From Hoeflea sp. (GTDB lineage Bacteria; Pseudomonadota; Alphaproteobacteria; Rhizobiales; Rhizobiaceae), in contig JACKJT010000001.1 in assembly GCA_020637795.1 (NCBI GenBank), forward strand, positions 868,001-932,000: a DNA stretch of 64,000 nt. The letters run 5' to 3'. A program made the translations under genes and the position numbers. The notes under the pieces were generated by a model. It ran no database searches. It was not told the origin of the DNA and saw only the letters and a program-made list of their open reading frames with translations. Every line of letters starts with the position of its first letter. Positions within the stretch are counted from its first letter, which is position 1. Below, one piece after another: positions 16,766-28,658 of the stretch.

Positions 16766-17047
16766 AAACAACGGAAACACAACTAATACGTATCGATCTG
16801 CTGCTACGAAATCGCTCAGCTTCAAATCCCGTTCCAATCCCTAGTCCGGCCTAAACAAACCGCATCGAAGCAGAATGCGGTCATGCAGTCCGGCTTCAAC
16901 ACCAAAATCTGAGCTTTGGTTTATTTAAGATTATACTAAATCCTTACGGATGCAAAACCTCAATTCGGCAACAATTTGATGTTGTCTCCACTCCCCCCGA
17001 AGCGTTACTGTCGGCGCTGGAAGAGGAAAAAATCCAAAGGGGATCAT

Positions 17048-18676
<1,629 letters not shown>

Positions 18677-18694
18677 GCCGGCGGCGACGCCTGA

Positions 18695-18729
18695 AAAAGG
18701 CCCGGACGCATTCCGCGTCCGGGCCTTTT
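18695..18729. terminator. Bidirectional intrinsic terminator
   Basis: Arms AAAAGGCCCGGACGC and GCGTCCGGGCCTTTT (15 bp, perfect) enclose the loop ATTCC, giving T-tracts in both directions. It separates the convergent acyl-CoA ligase and sugar ABC ATPase genes. Confidence 0.95.
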
Positions 18730-18748
18730 CCTTGTGCGAGGGAAAATA

Positions 18749-19834
<1,086 letters not shown>

Positions 19835-19882
19835 GACATTCCCTCTCACACTCCCGGCGTCCGTGCGGGCGCCGCTCCCAAA

Positions 19883-20716
19883 TCAGGTGCGCGGACCCAG
19901 CCGCGCACCCATATCTTCCATGATCGCGCCGGCCGCGTTGCGGACCAGCACTGCCCAGCTTTCGAGCAATTCCGGTGAGATCCGGTACGCTGGTCCGGTC
20001 ACGGAAAGCCCGCCGACGAAACTTCTGTCAGCCGAATGGACCGGCGCGGCGACGCAGCGGATGCCTGGCTCATGCTCCTCCCGGTCATAGGCATTGCCGC
20101 TGGCCCGTATCTCCTCGATTTCGCGCAACAGCGCCTCCGGCGTCACCAGCGTGCTGTCGGTGAAGCGGCGAAACCTGATGCTGGCAACAACAGCCTGGAG
20201 CTCGGCGTCGGATAACGCCGAAAGACCGGCCTTGCCGACACCGGTGCAATAAACCGGTGAGGCGTTGCCGATCTGCGAATACATGCGCACCGCCTGGCGG
20301 CTTTCGACCTTGTCGAGATAGATCACCTCGTTGCCGCGCAGCACGCCGAGATGCACCGTTTCGCCGGTGAGATCGTGCAACTTTCGCAAATGCGGCTCGG
20401 CAATGACGCGGAACTGGTTGCCGGCCCAGGCCCTGGCGGCGAACTTGAGCAGGCGGATGCCGACCGAATAGGAATGATCGCGGCCGAGCGACAGCAGACC
20501 CTCCTCGACCAGATTGGAAAGCTGGCGATGCAGGGTGCCGCGCGGCTGATCGGAGAGGGCAAGGATATCGGTAAAACGCATCGGCGCGTCCGCGGACGCG
20601 ACGATATCGAGTACCGCTATGGCCTTGCCGAGCGTGCCGGTATCGGCACGGCCTCGCACCGCCTCGCGGCCGATCCCGCTACGCGCCTCATCCTCATGGT
20701 CTGCCGGATTGTCCAT
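19883..20716 (-). CDS. IclR-family transcriptional regulator of the galactoside operon
   Basis: A 277-residue protein with an N-terminal winged helix (about residues 28-90, including FTDILALSDQPRGTLHRQLS) and a C-terminal IclR effector domain (about 105-270, with YLDKVESRQAVRM and GKAGLSAL). It is divergent from the binding-protein gene and is therefore the likely repressor of the whole catabolic operon. Candidate operators overlap the plus-strand promoter. The start at 20716 is chosen for a GGAGAGGGG ribosome-binding site; a further in-frame ATG at 20752 is less likely. The effector is probably a galactose-pathway intermediate, by inference only. Confidence 0.85.
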   Translation of the reverse strand: MDNPADHEDEARSGIGREAVRGRADTGTLGKAIAVLDIVASADAPMRFTDILALSDQPRGTLHRQLSNLVEEGLLSLGRDHSYSVGIRLLKFAARAWAGNQFRVIAEPHLRKLHDLTGETVHLGVLRGNEVIYLDKVESRQAVRMYSQIGNASPVYCTGVGKAGLSALSDAELQAVVASIRFRRFTDSTLVTPEALLREIEEIRASGNAYDREEHEPGIRCVAAPVHSADRSFVGGLSVTGPAYRISPELLESWAVLVRNAAGAIMEDMGARLGPRT

Positions 20717-20855
20717 TACCCCTCTCCTCGCCGCTTCGCCACCCGCTGCCACCGCGCGCGGAAAACCGTCTTTGCTTCAAACGGTTGGCTCTCCCGCTCG
20801 CCACTCGTCTGCATTTTGCTGGCAACGCCCGCGGCTGATGCGCTGCTTTTCCAGC

Positions 20856-20885
20856 TTGACAAGATCTACACCATAGATCGATAAT
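20856..20885 (+). promoter_or_regulatory. Sigma-70 promoter of the galactoside operon
   Basis: TTGACA (20856-20861) and GATAAT (20880-20885) are separated by 18 bp, a near-consensus housekeeping promoter. It reads toward the binding-protein gene, leaving a leader of about 150 nt. Confidence 0.65.
20863..20879. promoter_or_regulatory. Candidate repressor operator inside the promoter spacer
   Basis: GATCTA and TAGATC form a perfect 6-5-6 inverted repeat that fills the space between the -35 and -10 elements, an ideal repressor position. The divergent IclR-type protein is the likely ligand. Confidence 0.5.
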
Positions 20886-20903
20886 TCTAAATAGTCAAAT
20901 TGC

Positions 20904-20920
20904 ATTCCAAATAATGGAAT
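20904..20920. promoter_or_regulatory. Second candidate operator just after the transcription start
   Basis: ATTCCA and TGGAAT form a perfect 6-5-6 inverted repeat about 10 bp past the predicted start. TGGAA-type half-sites are common for IclR-family proteins. It has the same architecture as the site at 20863-20879 but another sequence. The rest of the 323-bp gap 20717-21039 holds no gene. Confidence 0.5.
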
Positions 20921-21039
20921 TTCAATTGATGCTGTCGGGGCGGTCTTGGAGGATTGCCCGCCCGGCAGGTGGAATGGTCCCGTTTGGCGGGCCACACCAA
21001 CGGAACGGCAGGTTCGTCAACAACCGGGAGGATTACGCA

Positions 21040-22281
21040 ATGAAGCTTTCACGCAAATCCGTGCTCCTCGGCACGGCTGCTTTTGCCCTGATGGCAACGC
21101 AGGCCATGGCCGAGAAACGCACGCTGAAATATTACGCCGACTTCGATCCGGCGCCGCTGGCCGCGTTCGAAGCCGCGATCGCGGAGTTCGAAGCCGCCAA
21201 TCCCGACATCGACGTGGTGCTGCAGAACTTCGACCATGAGGGATACAAGACCGCGATCCGCAACTTCCTGTCGGCGGATTCTCCGGACCTGGCCAACTGG
21301 TATGCCGGCAACCGCATGGCGCCCTTCGTCAATGCCGGCCAGTTCATGGACATCACCGACGTCTGGACCGAGAACAATCTGGGTGAAACGCTGGCTTCGG
21401 CCAAGGGCTCGATGACGATCGACGGCAAGCAGTGGGGCGTGCCCTACACCTACTACCAGTGGGGCATCTACTACAACAAGGATGCCTACAAGCAGGCCGG
21501 TGTTGAAGTGCCGACCACCTGGGCCCAGTTCATCGACAATTGCGCCAAGTTCAAGGAAGCCGGCATCGACTGCGTGACCACCGGCACCAAGGCGCTGTGG
21601 CCCGGCGCCGGCATCTTCGACTACATGAACCTGCGCACAAACGGCTACGATTTCCACATGGACCTTACAGCCGGCAAGGTGGCCTGGACCGACGACAAGG
21701 TGAAGAACACCTTTGCGGAATGGGCCAAGCTGGTCGAACCCGGTTACGTGACGGCAAACCATGCGGCGCTCGACTGGCAGGATGCCGCATCGCTGCTGAT
21801 CCAGGGCAAGGCCGCCAACTACGTCATGGGCAATTTCGCCGTGGCCGTGTTCAAGGACGGCGGCATGACCAACGACACGCTGGGCTTCATGCAATTCCCC
21901 GAAATCACGCCGGGCCTTGCGCGCGGGGAAGAGGCGCCGACCGACACGATCCACATTCCGTCGGGCGCCAAGAATGTCGATGACGCCAAGAAGTTCCTGG
22001 CTTTCATCGCCACTGCCGACGTCCAGACCAAGCTGAACGAAGCCCTCGGCCAGTTGCCGATCAACAACCAGTCCAAGGTCGGGGACGATCCGTTCCTGCA
22101 GGCCGGTTTCGAGATGCTCTCGACGGCTGACGGCGGCATCGCCCAGTTCTTCGACCGCGATGCACCGGCTGAAATGGCGAAAGTCGGCATGGAAGGCTTC
22201 CAGGAATTCATGGTCAAGCCGGAGAATGTCGACAAGATCCTCGAGCGGCTCGAAAAAGCCCGCCAGCGTATCTACAAGTAA
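21040..22281 (+). CDS. CUT1 ABC transporter sugar-binding protein
   Basis: A 413-residue precursor with a signal peptide cleaved near AMA-E (24/25) and a type-II (MalE/UgpB-like) extracellular binding domain. It delivers an oligosaccharide, most likely an alpha- or beta-galactoside such as melibiose, raffinose or lactose given the hydrolases encoded downstream. The start at 21040 has GGGAGGAT upstream; the frame extends further upstream through the promoter, which is excluded. It is the first gene of a nine-gene operon. A GC-rich hairpin follows the stop, as is usual behind binding-protein genes. Confidence 0.88.
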   Translation: MKLSRKSVLLGTAAFALMATQAMAEKRTLKYYADFDPAPLAAFEAAIAEFEAANPDIDVVLQNFDHEGYKTAIRNFLSADSPDLANWYAGNRMAPFVNAGQFMDITDVWTENNLGETLASAKGSMTIDGKQWGVPYTYYQWGIYYNKDAYKQAGVEVPTTWAQFIDNCAKFKEAGIDCVTTGTKALWPGAGIFDYMNLRTNGYDFHMDLTAGKVAWTDDKVKNTFAEWAKLVEPGYVTANHAALDWQDAASLLIQGKAANYVMGNFAVAVFKDGGMTNDTLGFMQFPEITPGLARGEEAPTDTIHIPSGAKNVDDAKKFLAFIATADVQTKLNEALGQLPINNQSKVGDDPFLQAGFEMLSTADGGIAQFFDRDAPAEMAKVGMEGFQEFMVKPENVDKILERLEKARQRIYK

Positions 22282-22287
22282 GCCTGA

Positions 22288-22318
22288 TGGCCGGGCGGCT
22301 TCATCGGCTGCCCGGCCA
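22288..22318 (+). repeat. Hairpin between binding-protein and permease genes
   Basis: TGGCCGGGC (22288-22296) and GCCCGGCCA (22310-22318) form a 9-bp stem. There is no long T-run, so partial attenuation or mRNA stabilisation, raising binding protein relative to permeases, is the likely effect. Confidence 0.5.
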
Positions 22319-22394
22319 TTTCAAGACGACCTGACAACCGGGCGCGAGCAGACCGAAGTCTCCGCCTGCCGCTGGCGCACTCGGGAGGGCAGCC

Positions 22395-23327
22395 ATGACG
22401 GGTTCAGCGACCACAGCCATCGCCGGAACACGAACGCAAAGGCCGGGGATCTGGAAACGGAACCAGCGCGCATTGGCGCCCTGGCTTTTTCTGGCGCCGG
22501 GCATCGCGATGTTCGCGCTCTACGTCATCTACCCGATCGTCGCCTCGATGTGGCTGAGTTTTTACGACTGGGACGGGCTCGGCGCCAAGACATGGCTCGG
22601 GCTCGAAAACTATGTCGAGCTGTTTGACGACGATGCCTTCTACACCTCGCTGTACAACAACATCATCTGGCTGGTGCTCTACATGCTGGCCGTGCCGGCG
22701 GGGCTGTTCGTGGCGCTGTTTCTCAACCAGACGGTCACCGGCATCCGCATCTACAAGTCGCTGTTCTTCTTTCCCTTCGTCATAAGCCAGGTCGTGGTCG
22801 GGCTGATCTTCTCCTGGTTCTATGCGCCCAATTTCGGCCTGTTCTACAATCTGATCGAGTGGCTGACCGGCACTGGCGTCGCCGTACTCGCCGACGACCG
22901 CTACGTCACCTACGGCATCATTGCCGCGGGTCTGTGGCCGCAGATCGCCTATTGCATGATCCTGTATCTGACCGGCCTCAACAATGTCGCGCCCGACCAG
23001 ATCGAGGCAGCACGCCTCGACGGCGCCAAGGGCTGGAAGATGCTCTGGCACATCATCCTGCCGCAACTCAGGCCGGCGACATTTATTGCCGTCGTGGTCA
23101 CCGTGATCGGCGCGCTGAGGTCGTTCGACCTGGTCTCGATCATGACCGATGGCGGACCATACGGTTCGAGCCGGGTGCTGTCGTTCTACATGTTCGAGCA
23201 GGCGCTGTCGGAATACGGTTTCCGCATGGGCTATGGCGCAGCGATCGCCGTCATCCTGTTCGCCATCATGATGGTGTTCATCTCCGGGTTCATCTGGAAG
23301 ATGGTCCGCGACGAAAGGGGCCTGTGA
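22395..23327 (+). CDS. CUT1 ABC transporter permease (MalF/UgpA type)
   Basis: A 310-residue inner-membrane permease with six predicted helices. The cytoplasmic EAA loop is visible as QIEAARLDGAKGWKMLWHIILPQL. With the next gene's product it makes the heterodimeric channel for the sugar captured by the upstream binding protein. GGGAGGGC lies just before the ATG. The stop codon overlaps the next start by 1 nt (TGATG). Confidence 0.9.
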   Translation: MTGSATTAIAGTRTQRPGIWKRNQRALAPWLFLAPGIAMFALYVIYPIVASMWLSFYDWDGLGAKTWLGLENYVELFDDDAFYTSLYNNIIWLVLYMLAVPAGLFVALFLNQTVTGIRIYKSLFFFPFVISQVVVGLIFSWFYAPNFGLFYNLIEWLTGTGVAVLADDRYVTYGIIAAGLWPQIAYCMILYLTGLNNVAPDQIEAARLDGAKGWKMLWHIILPQLRPATFIAVVVTVIGALRSFDLVSIMTDGGPYGSSRVLSFYMFEQALSEYGFRMGYGAAIAVILFAIMMVFISGFIWKMVRDERGL

Positions 23328-24175
23328 TGTTCCCCAAACCCATTGAACATGCCGCGCCGTCGACGCAGATCCTCTACAAGGTCGCGCTGCCGATCGCGCT
23401 CATTCTTTGGCTCCTGCCCCTGCTCGGTGTCGCGATGACGTCACTCAAACCGTCAAGCGATCTGGCGGCCGGTAACTATTTCGGGCTACCGAGCTATATC
23501 GCGTTTTCGAATTATGCCGACGTGTTCACCAACTCGCCGATTGCCAAATACATCCTCAACTCGTTCAAGGTGACAATCCCGACCGTCATCGGAGCGGTGG
23601 CGATCTCCTGTCTGTCGGGTTTCGCGCTGGCGGTCTACCGGTTCCGCATGAACCTGTTAATCTTCTTCCTGTTCGTGGCCGGCAATTTCGTGCCGTTCCA
23701 GATCCTGATGGTGCCTGTGCGGGATCTCACCGTCTCGACCGGGCTCTACAACACGATCACCGGGCTGGCGCTGTTCCACATCGCCTTCCAGTCGGGTTTC
23801 TGCACCCTGTTCATGCGCAACTTCATCAAGGGACTGCCGTTCGAGCTGATCGAATCCGCGCGCGTCGAGGGCGTCTCCGAATTCCGCATCTTCTGGTACA
23901 TCGTTCTGCCCCTGATGCGGCCGGCGATCGCGGCACTCTCTGTGCTGGTTTTCACCTTCATCTGGAACGATTACTTCTGGGCCACGGTGCTGACCACCAG
24001 CGCCGAAACCCAGCCGGTCACCGCCGGGCTCTATTCGCTCAACGGGCAATGGATCGCGCAGTGGCAGCTGGTCTCAGCCGGCTCAATCATCGCGGCGATG
24101 CCGCCGGTGCTGATGTTCTTCCTGATGCAGAAACACTTCATTGCCGGCCTGACGCTCGGCGCGACAAAGGGATGA
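23327..24175 (+). CDS. CUT1 ABC transporter permease (MalG/UgpE type)
   Basis: A 282-residue permease with six predicted helices and the EAA loop ELIESARVEGVSEFRIFWYI. It ends with the MalG-like FIAGLTLGATKG tail. It pairs with the preceding MalF-type permease. The ATG at 23327 overlaps the previous stop by 1 nt, so translation is coupled; a longer reading frame upstream is only the other frame of the first permease. Confidence 0.9.
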   Translation: MFPKPIEHAAPSTQILYKVALPIALILWLLPLLGVAMTSLKPSSDLAAGNYFGLPSYIAFSNYADVFTNSPIAKYILNSFKVTIPTVIGAVAISCLSGFALAVYRFRMNLLIFFLFVAGNFVPFQILMVPVRDLTVSTGLYNTITGLALFHIAFQSGFCTLFMRNFIKGLPFELIESARVEGVSEFRIFWYIVLPLMRPAIAALSVLVFTFIWNDYFWATVLTTSAETQPVTAGLYSLNGQWIAQWQLVSAGSIIAAMPPVLMFFLMQKHFIAGLTLGATKG

Positions 24176-24176
24176 G

Positions 24177-26324
24177 ATGACACGCCCCGACATGCCAGAC
24201 TTTACGGTAACCGATGTGATGCGGCTTGACGGAGGCGGCCGTACAGCCGCCTTCGCCAGCTTCAACAAGGGGGTGCCATGCCTCATTCATTTCGGCCGGT
24301 CCCTGCCCGGGACGGATGACCTCGCGGCGGTGGCGATCGCCACCATACCCAATGTAGGCGCCGGGCAGATCGATCCGTTCCTGCCGCTCACACTGTGCCC
24401 GCTGGCAATCACCGGCTGGCAGGGGCATCCCGGCATGATCCTGCAGACGGCGGATGGCCGGGATTACCTCGCCAATCCGAAGCTTGCCGAAATCAAGCGA
24501 GACGGCGCGGAAGCGATAGATTTCATACTGCTCAATCGCGGCAAGCCGGGCGGCGTCAGGCTTGTCATCTCGGTCCGTCTCGATCCCGAAACCGGCATCC
24601 TCAGACTGTCGCAGTCGGTGACCATACCCGACGGCTGGAGCTGCAGCTGGCTTGCCGCCCCGGCTATTCCGGCACCGGCCGGCATGGATCGCATCGTCGA
24701 CCATTCCGGTCGCTGGTGCGGCGAGTTCCGGCGGCAGGAAACCCGGTTCGTGACCGGCATGCACAGCCGCGAAAGCCGCGAGGGACGCACCGGACACGCC
24801 CATTTTCCCGGCGTGACGTTGGCGACCGGTGCAGCAGGCGAACACAGCGGCGCCGGCCTCGCAGCGACACTGGCCTGGAGCGGCGGACACCGGATGCTGG
24901 CCGAAGAACTGCCCGACGGGCGGCGACAGGTTCAGTTCGGCGTGCTTGATGACGGACTGGCGCGCGGGAAAATCGCTTCGCCCACCCTGCTCCTGTCCTG
25001 GTCGGACCGGGGCTTCAATGGACTGTCCCAAACCTTTCACCGGCACCTTCGCGCCATCCAGGCGCCGGTCAACGCGCGGCGTAAACGCGAGCCGCGTCCG
25101 GTGCATTACAATTGCTGGGAGGCGGTCTATTTCCGCCATGACCTCGATGAACTGAAATCCATCGCCTCGCTGGCCGCTGGGCTTGGCGCCGAACGCTTCG
25201 TCCTCGATGACGGCTGGTTCCGCGGACGCAACGACGACACTTCTAGTCTGGGCGACTGGGAGATCGACCGGGCGAAATTCCCCGATGGTCTCTCCCCCCT
25301 GATCGATCATGTCCACCGCGAGGGCATGCGCTTCGGCCTTTGGTTCGAGCCGGAAATGGTCAACCGGGACAGCGAGCTGTTCCGGGCTCATCCCGACTAC
25401 ATGCTCGGCCCCGACGACCAGCCGAGCGGCCGCAACCAGCATGTGCTCGACATGGCCAGACCCGAGGTGCGGGCGCATCTGTTCGCCCGGATCGACGCGA
25501 TCCTTTCAGCGCACGAGATCGACTACGTCAAATGGGATCACAACCGACCGCTGACCGGCGGCGGGCCGGACCAGGCGCGCGGCTTCATGACACTGCTGTC
25601 AGACCTGGTTCGCGCCCACCCGGACGTGGATTTCGAGAGCTGCTCCTCCGGCGGCGGGCGCATCGATTTCGGGGTTCTGGAACTCGCAAGCCGGGTCTGG
25701 CTGTCAGACTCCAACGATGCGCTGGAGCGGCTGCGAATGCAGCACGAAGCCAGCCGCTGGATCGCGCCCGAGGTGCAGGGCTCGCATGTCGGCCCGCGCC
25801 ATTGCCACACCTCGGGTCGGGTACTGTCGATGCCGTTCCGGGCCTGGGTGGCGGCACAGCGGCACATGGGTTTCGAGATGGATCCCCGCGAACTCACCGA
25901 GGAAGAAAGCGGGACGCTGCGCCGGGTCACCTCATGGTGGAAGCAGAACCGGGATTTCCTGTTTTCGGGCGCACTGCACCGGCTGGAAAGCGACGACGCC
26001 GAGGTGTTCGCCGAGATGACGGTCGACGCCGCGGCTGACCGGTTCATCCTGTTTGCCGGACAGTCCGGCGCCTCGGCACAGATCTACCGGCGGCCGTTGC
26101 GCGCCACGGGTCTTGATCCCGAGGCGATCTACGAGATCCGCCTGGTCAATCCGGAAGACGTGAGCCCGCTGGCAAACCGCAGGATGGCCAACACACTGGC
26201 CGAGGGCGGAACAATGCAATTGTCCGGGGCGTTCCTGATGAACCAGGGTATCCGCTTGCCCAACGCGGTCCCTGCCTCCATGACGGTTCTCGAAGGGCAG
26301 CGAATCGATCCGGAGAACACCTGA
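24177..26324 (+). CDS. Alpha-galactosidase, glycoside hydrolase family 36
   Basis: A 715-residue cytoplasmic enzyme (no signal peptide) with the GH36 layout: N-terminal beta-sandwich, central TIM barrel (about 310-620) and C-terminal sandwich. The nucleophile motif YVKWDHNR puts the nucleophile at Asp454; SCSSGGGRIDFG and SDSNDA provide the acid/base region (Asp511 or Asp514). Further conserved segments are DDGWFRGRNDD and WFEPEMVNRDS. It releases galactose from imported alpha-galactosides such as melibiose or raffinose. It begins 1 nt after the permease stop and overlaps the next gene by 1 nt. Confidence 0.92.
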   Translation: MTRPDMPDFTVTDVMRLDGGGRTAAFASFNKGVPCLIHFGRSLPGTDDLAAVAIATIPNVGAGQIDPFLPLTLCPLAITGWQGHPGMILQTADGRDYLANPKLAEIKRDGAEAIDFILLNRGKPGGVRLVISVRLDPETGILRLSQSVTIPDGWSCSWLAAPAIPAPAGMDRIVDHSGRWCGEFRRQETRFVTGMHSRESREGRTGHAHFPGVTLATGAAGEHSGAGLAATLAWSGGHRMLAEELPDGRRQVQFGVLDDGLARGKIASPTLLLSWSDRGFNGLSQTFHRHLRAIQAPVNARRKREPRPVHYNCWEAVYFRHDLDELKSIASLAAGLGAERFVLDDGWFRGRNDDTSSLGDWEIDRAKFPDGLSPLIDHVHREGMRFGLWFEPEMVNRDSELFRAHPDYMLGPDDQPSGRNQHVLDMARPEVRAHLFARIDAILSAHEIDYVKWDHNRPLTGGGPDQARGFMTLLSDLVRAHPDVDFESCSSGGGRIDFGVLELASRVWLSDSNDALERLRMQHEASRWIAPEVQGSHVGPRHCHTSGRVLSMPFRAWVAAQRHMGFEMDPRELTEEESGTLRRVTSWWKQNRDFLFSGALHRLESDDAEVFAEMTVDAAADRFILFAGQSGASAQIYRRPLRATGLDPEAIYEIRLVNPEDVSPLANRRMANTLAEGGTMQLSGAFLMNQGIRLPNAVPASMTVLEGQRIDPENT

Positions 26325-27094
26325 TGAGCGAACAGACAGCGACATTTCCAGACCTCGAGGACAAGGCGGTGCTGATCACCGGTGGCGGCAGCGGCATCGG
26401 CGCAGCACTGACCGAAGGCTTTGCCGCACAGGGCGCCCGGGTTGCCTTCATCGATATCGCCGAGGCGCCAAGCCGGGCGCTTGCGGATCGTCTGGCGGGC
26501 ACAAGCCGGCACGCGCCCCTGTTCATTCATGCCGATCTCAGGGATCTCGAGGCGATCAGCCGGGCGGTTGCGCAGGCCGAAGCTGCGCACGGCCCAACGA
26601 GGATACTTATCAACAATGCGGCGCTCGACGACCGGCATGAACTGCTCGACATGAGCGGCGAGTACTGGGACGCCAACCATGCGATCAACCTGCGACCGGT
26701 AGCGTTCACCGCCAAGGCCGTGGCGCCGGGCATGATCGCGGCGGGCGGGGGCGCGATCGTGAATTTCACCTCGACGTCCTACATGCTCAACATCGGCTCG
26801 ATGCCGGCCTACACCGCCGCCAAGGCGGGGATCGTCGGACTGACCAAGGGTCTTGCCGGCCGGCTCGGCCCTGACGGCATCCGGGTTAACGCCATTGCAC
26901 CGGGCTGGGTGATGACGGAGCGGCAGAAGCAGCTCTGGGTCACGGAGGAAGGCCTCGCCGCGATGATTGAGCGGCAGTGCCTGAAGCGGCCGATCGAACC
27001 GGAAGACATGGTCGGACCCTGCCTGTTCCTGGCGTCCAGCGCCTCGGCGATGATCACCGCGCAGGTCCTTATCGCCGACGGAGGCATGATGTGA
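26324..27094 (+). CDS. SDR-family dehydrogenase, probable D-galactose 1-dehydrogenase
   Basis: A 256-residue classical short-chain dehydrogenase with cofactor motif TGGGSGIG (19-26), NNAA, Ser150 and the catalytic pair Tyr163/Lys167 (YTAAK). In this operon it lies directly before dgoK, dgoA and a lactonase, so oxidation of galactose to galactono-lactone, the first step of the De Ley-Doudoroff pathway, is the best inference; sequence alone does not fix the substrate. Its ATG overlaps the alpha-galactosidase stop by 1 nt. Confidence 0.8.
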   Translation: MSEQTATFPDLEDKAVLITGGGSGIGAALTEGFAAQGARVAFIDIAEAPSRALADRLAGTSRHAPLFIHADLRDLEAISRAVAQAEAAHGPTRILINNAALDDRHELLDMSGEYWDANHAINLRPVAFTAKAVAPGMIAAGGGAIVNFTSTSYMLNIGSMPAYTAAKAGIVGLTKGLAGRLGPDGIRVNAIAPGWVMTERQKQLWVTEEGLAAMIERQCLKRPIEPEDMVGPCLFLASSASAMITAQVLIADGGMM

Positions 27095-28023
27095 GCACGA
27101 CACCCGCCCTCGTTGCCGTCGACTGGGGTACGTCGAGCTTCCGGCTCTGGCTGATGTCGACGGACGGAACGGTGCTCGCCGAGCACCGAAGCCACGAGGG
27201 CATGAGCGAGGTTGCCGGGCGCGGGTTTGAACCGGTGCTCGAAACCCATCTCGCCGCACTCTCTGCAGCAGATCACCTGCCCGTCGTCATCTGCGGCATG
27301 GCAGGATCTCGTCAGGGGTGGGTCGAAGCGGGCTACATAGTCACCCCGGCCGATGTGACCACCATCGGCGAGACGGCGACCGTCGTGCCCGGCACGGCGC
27401 GGCGGATCATCATCATTCCCGGTCTGGCCGTGCGCTCGGAAGCCGAACCCGACGTGATGCGGGGCGAGGAAACGCAATTGCTCGGCGCGCATTTCGACAT
27501 GCCCGGCGGCGAGCGCTACTGCATGCCGGGAACGCATTCCAAATGGGTCAGCATGAACGGGCCGACCGTCACCGGGTTCGAAACCTTCATGACGGGGGAG
27601 TTGTTTTCCGTCATCAGCGGCAAGACGATCCTCAAGCATTCGACCGGCGGCGATACCAGTGTCAGTGGCAATGACCCGGCGTTTTTGACCGGGGTCCGCG
27701 ATGGCTGGACGCAGCCGGCGAAGACCACGCATCACCTCTTCTCGATCCGGGCAGGACAATTGCTCTACGGTCATCCGGCTGAAGAAAGCCGGGCACGGCT
27801 GTCGGGCCTGCTGATCGGCGCGGAGTTTGCCGGCGCCGGGATCCGGGGCGACGAACAGATCGGCCTGGTTGCGAGCGGCGCGCTTCAGCGGCTCTATCAC
27901 GCGGCGCTGGCCGAATGCGGAGTCAAGGTTCGCGACATCGACGCGGACGTTGCCGTGCGCCGCGGGCTGCTGGAATCCTGGCAGCGCTTTTCCAACACCA
28001 ACGGGGATATGCAACGCTCATGA
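27091..28023 (+). CDS. dgoK: 2-dehydro-3-deoxygalactonokinase DgoK
   Basis: A 310-residue kinase that phosphorylates 2-keto-3-deoxygalactonate on carbon 6. The N-terminal VDWGTSSFRLWL phosphate-binding motif and GTHSKWV-MNGPTVTGFETFMTGELF are characteristic of DgoK. The start is a GTG overlapping the SDR stop by 4 nt (GTGA), which fixes it against a longer frame starting at 26977. It overlaps the aldolase gene downstream. Confidence 0.92.
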   Translation: MSTTPALVAVDWGTSSFRLWLMSTDGTVLAEHRSHEGMSEVAGRGFEPVLETHLAALSAADHLPVVICGMAGSRQGWVEAGYIVTPADVTTIGETATVVPGTARRIIIIPGLAVRSEAEPDVMRGEETQLLGAHFDMPGGERYCMPGTHSKWVSMNGPTVTGFETFMTGELFSVISGKTILKHSTGGDTSVSGNDPAFLTGVRDGWTQPAKTTHHLFSIRAGQLLYGHPAEESRARLSGLLIGAEFAGAGIRGDEQIGLVASGALQRLYHAALAECGVKVRDIDADVAVRRGLLESWQRFSNTNGDMQRS

Positions 28024-28658
28024 TGCGGATCAAGTTTCCTTCGATGACACGCAGCCTGGTGGCGATCCTGCGCGGTATCAAGCCCGATGAAACCGCCGCT
28101 ATCGTCGACGGCCTCATCGAGGCCGGTTTCACGGCCATCGAGATCCCGCTCAATTCGCCCGACCCGTTCCGTTCCGTCGAGATCGCGGTCAAGCGCGCGC
28201 CGAAAGAGGTGTTGATCGGGGCCGGTACGGTCTTGTCGGTGGAGGATGTCGACAGGCTCAACGGCGTCGGCGGGCGATTGATGGTCAGCCCGAATGTCGA
28301 CCGCGAGGTGATCGCGCAAGCCGCTTCGCACGGCATGGTGACCATGCCCGGCGTGTTCACACCGACCGAAGCCTTGGCAGCTTGCGCCGCGGGCGCCTCG
28401 GCGCTCAAGTTCTTTCCGGCCAGCGTTCTGGGTCCCTCGGGCATTAGCGCCATCCGTGCGGTTCTGCCAAAGGATGTGCCGGTAGGTGCGGTCGGCGGCG
28501 TATCCAACGACGATTTCGCCGCCTATGCCAAGGTCGGCGTACGAACCTTCGGGCTCGGCTCCAGCCTCTACAAGGCCGGGATGCAAGCCGCTGAAGTTGC
28601 GCGCCGCGGCGGCGCGGCTATTGCAGCGTATGATGCACTTGAGGGGGACAGGCCGTGA
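28020..28658 (+). CDS. dgoA: 2-dehydro-3-deoxy-6-phosphogalactonate aldolase DgoA
   Basis: A 212-residue KDPG/KDPGal-type class I aldolase that splits KDPGal into pyruvate and glyceraldehyde 3-phosphate. The catalytic Glu lies in FTAIEIPLNSP and the Schiff-base Lys in ALKFFPAS. The pairing with DgoK distinguishes it from KDPG aldolase (Eda). ATG at 28020 overlaps the dgoK stop; a second ATG follows immediately, so the first residue is uncertain by one. Confidence 0.92.
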   Translation: MMRIKFPSMTRSLVAILRGIKPDETAAIVDGLIEAGFTAIEIPLNSPDPFRSVEIAVKRAPKEVLIGAGTVLSVEDVDRLNGVGGRLMVSPNVDREVIAQAASHGMVTMPGVFTPTEALAACAAGASALKFFPASVLGPSGISAIRAVLPKDVPVGAVGGVSNDDFAAYAKVGVRTFGLGSSLYKAGMQAAEVARRGGAAIAAYDALEGDRP

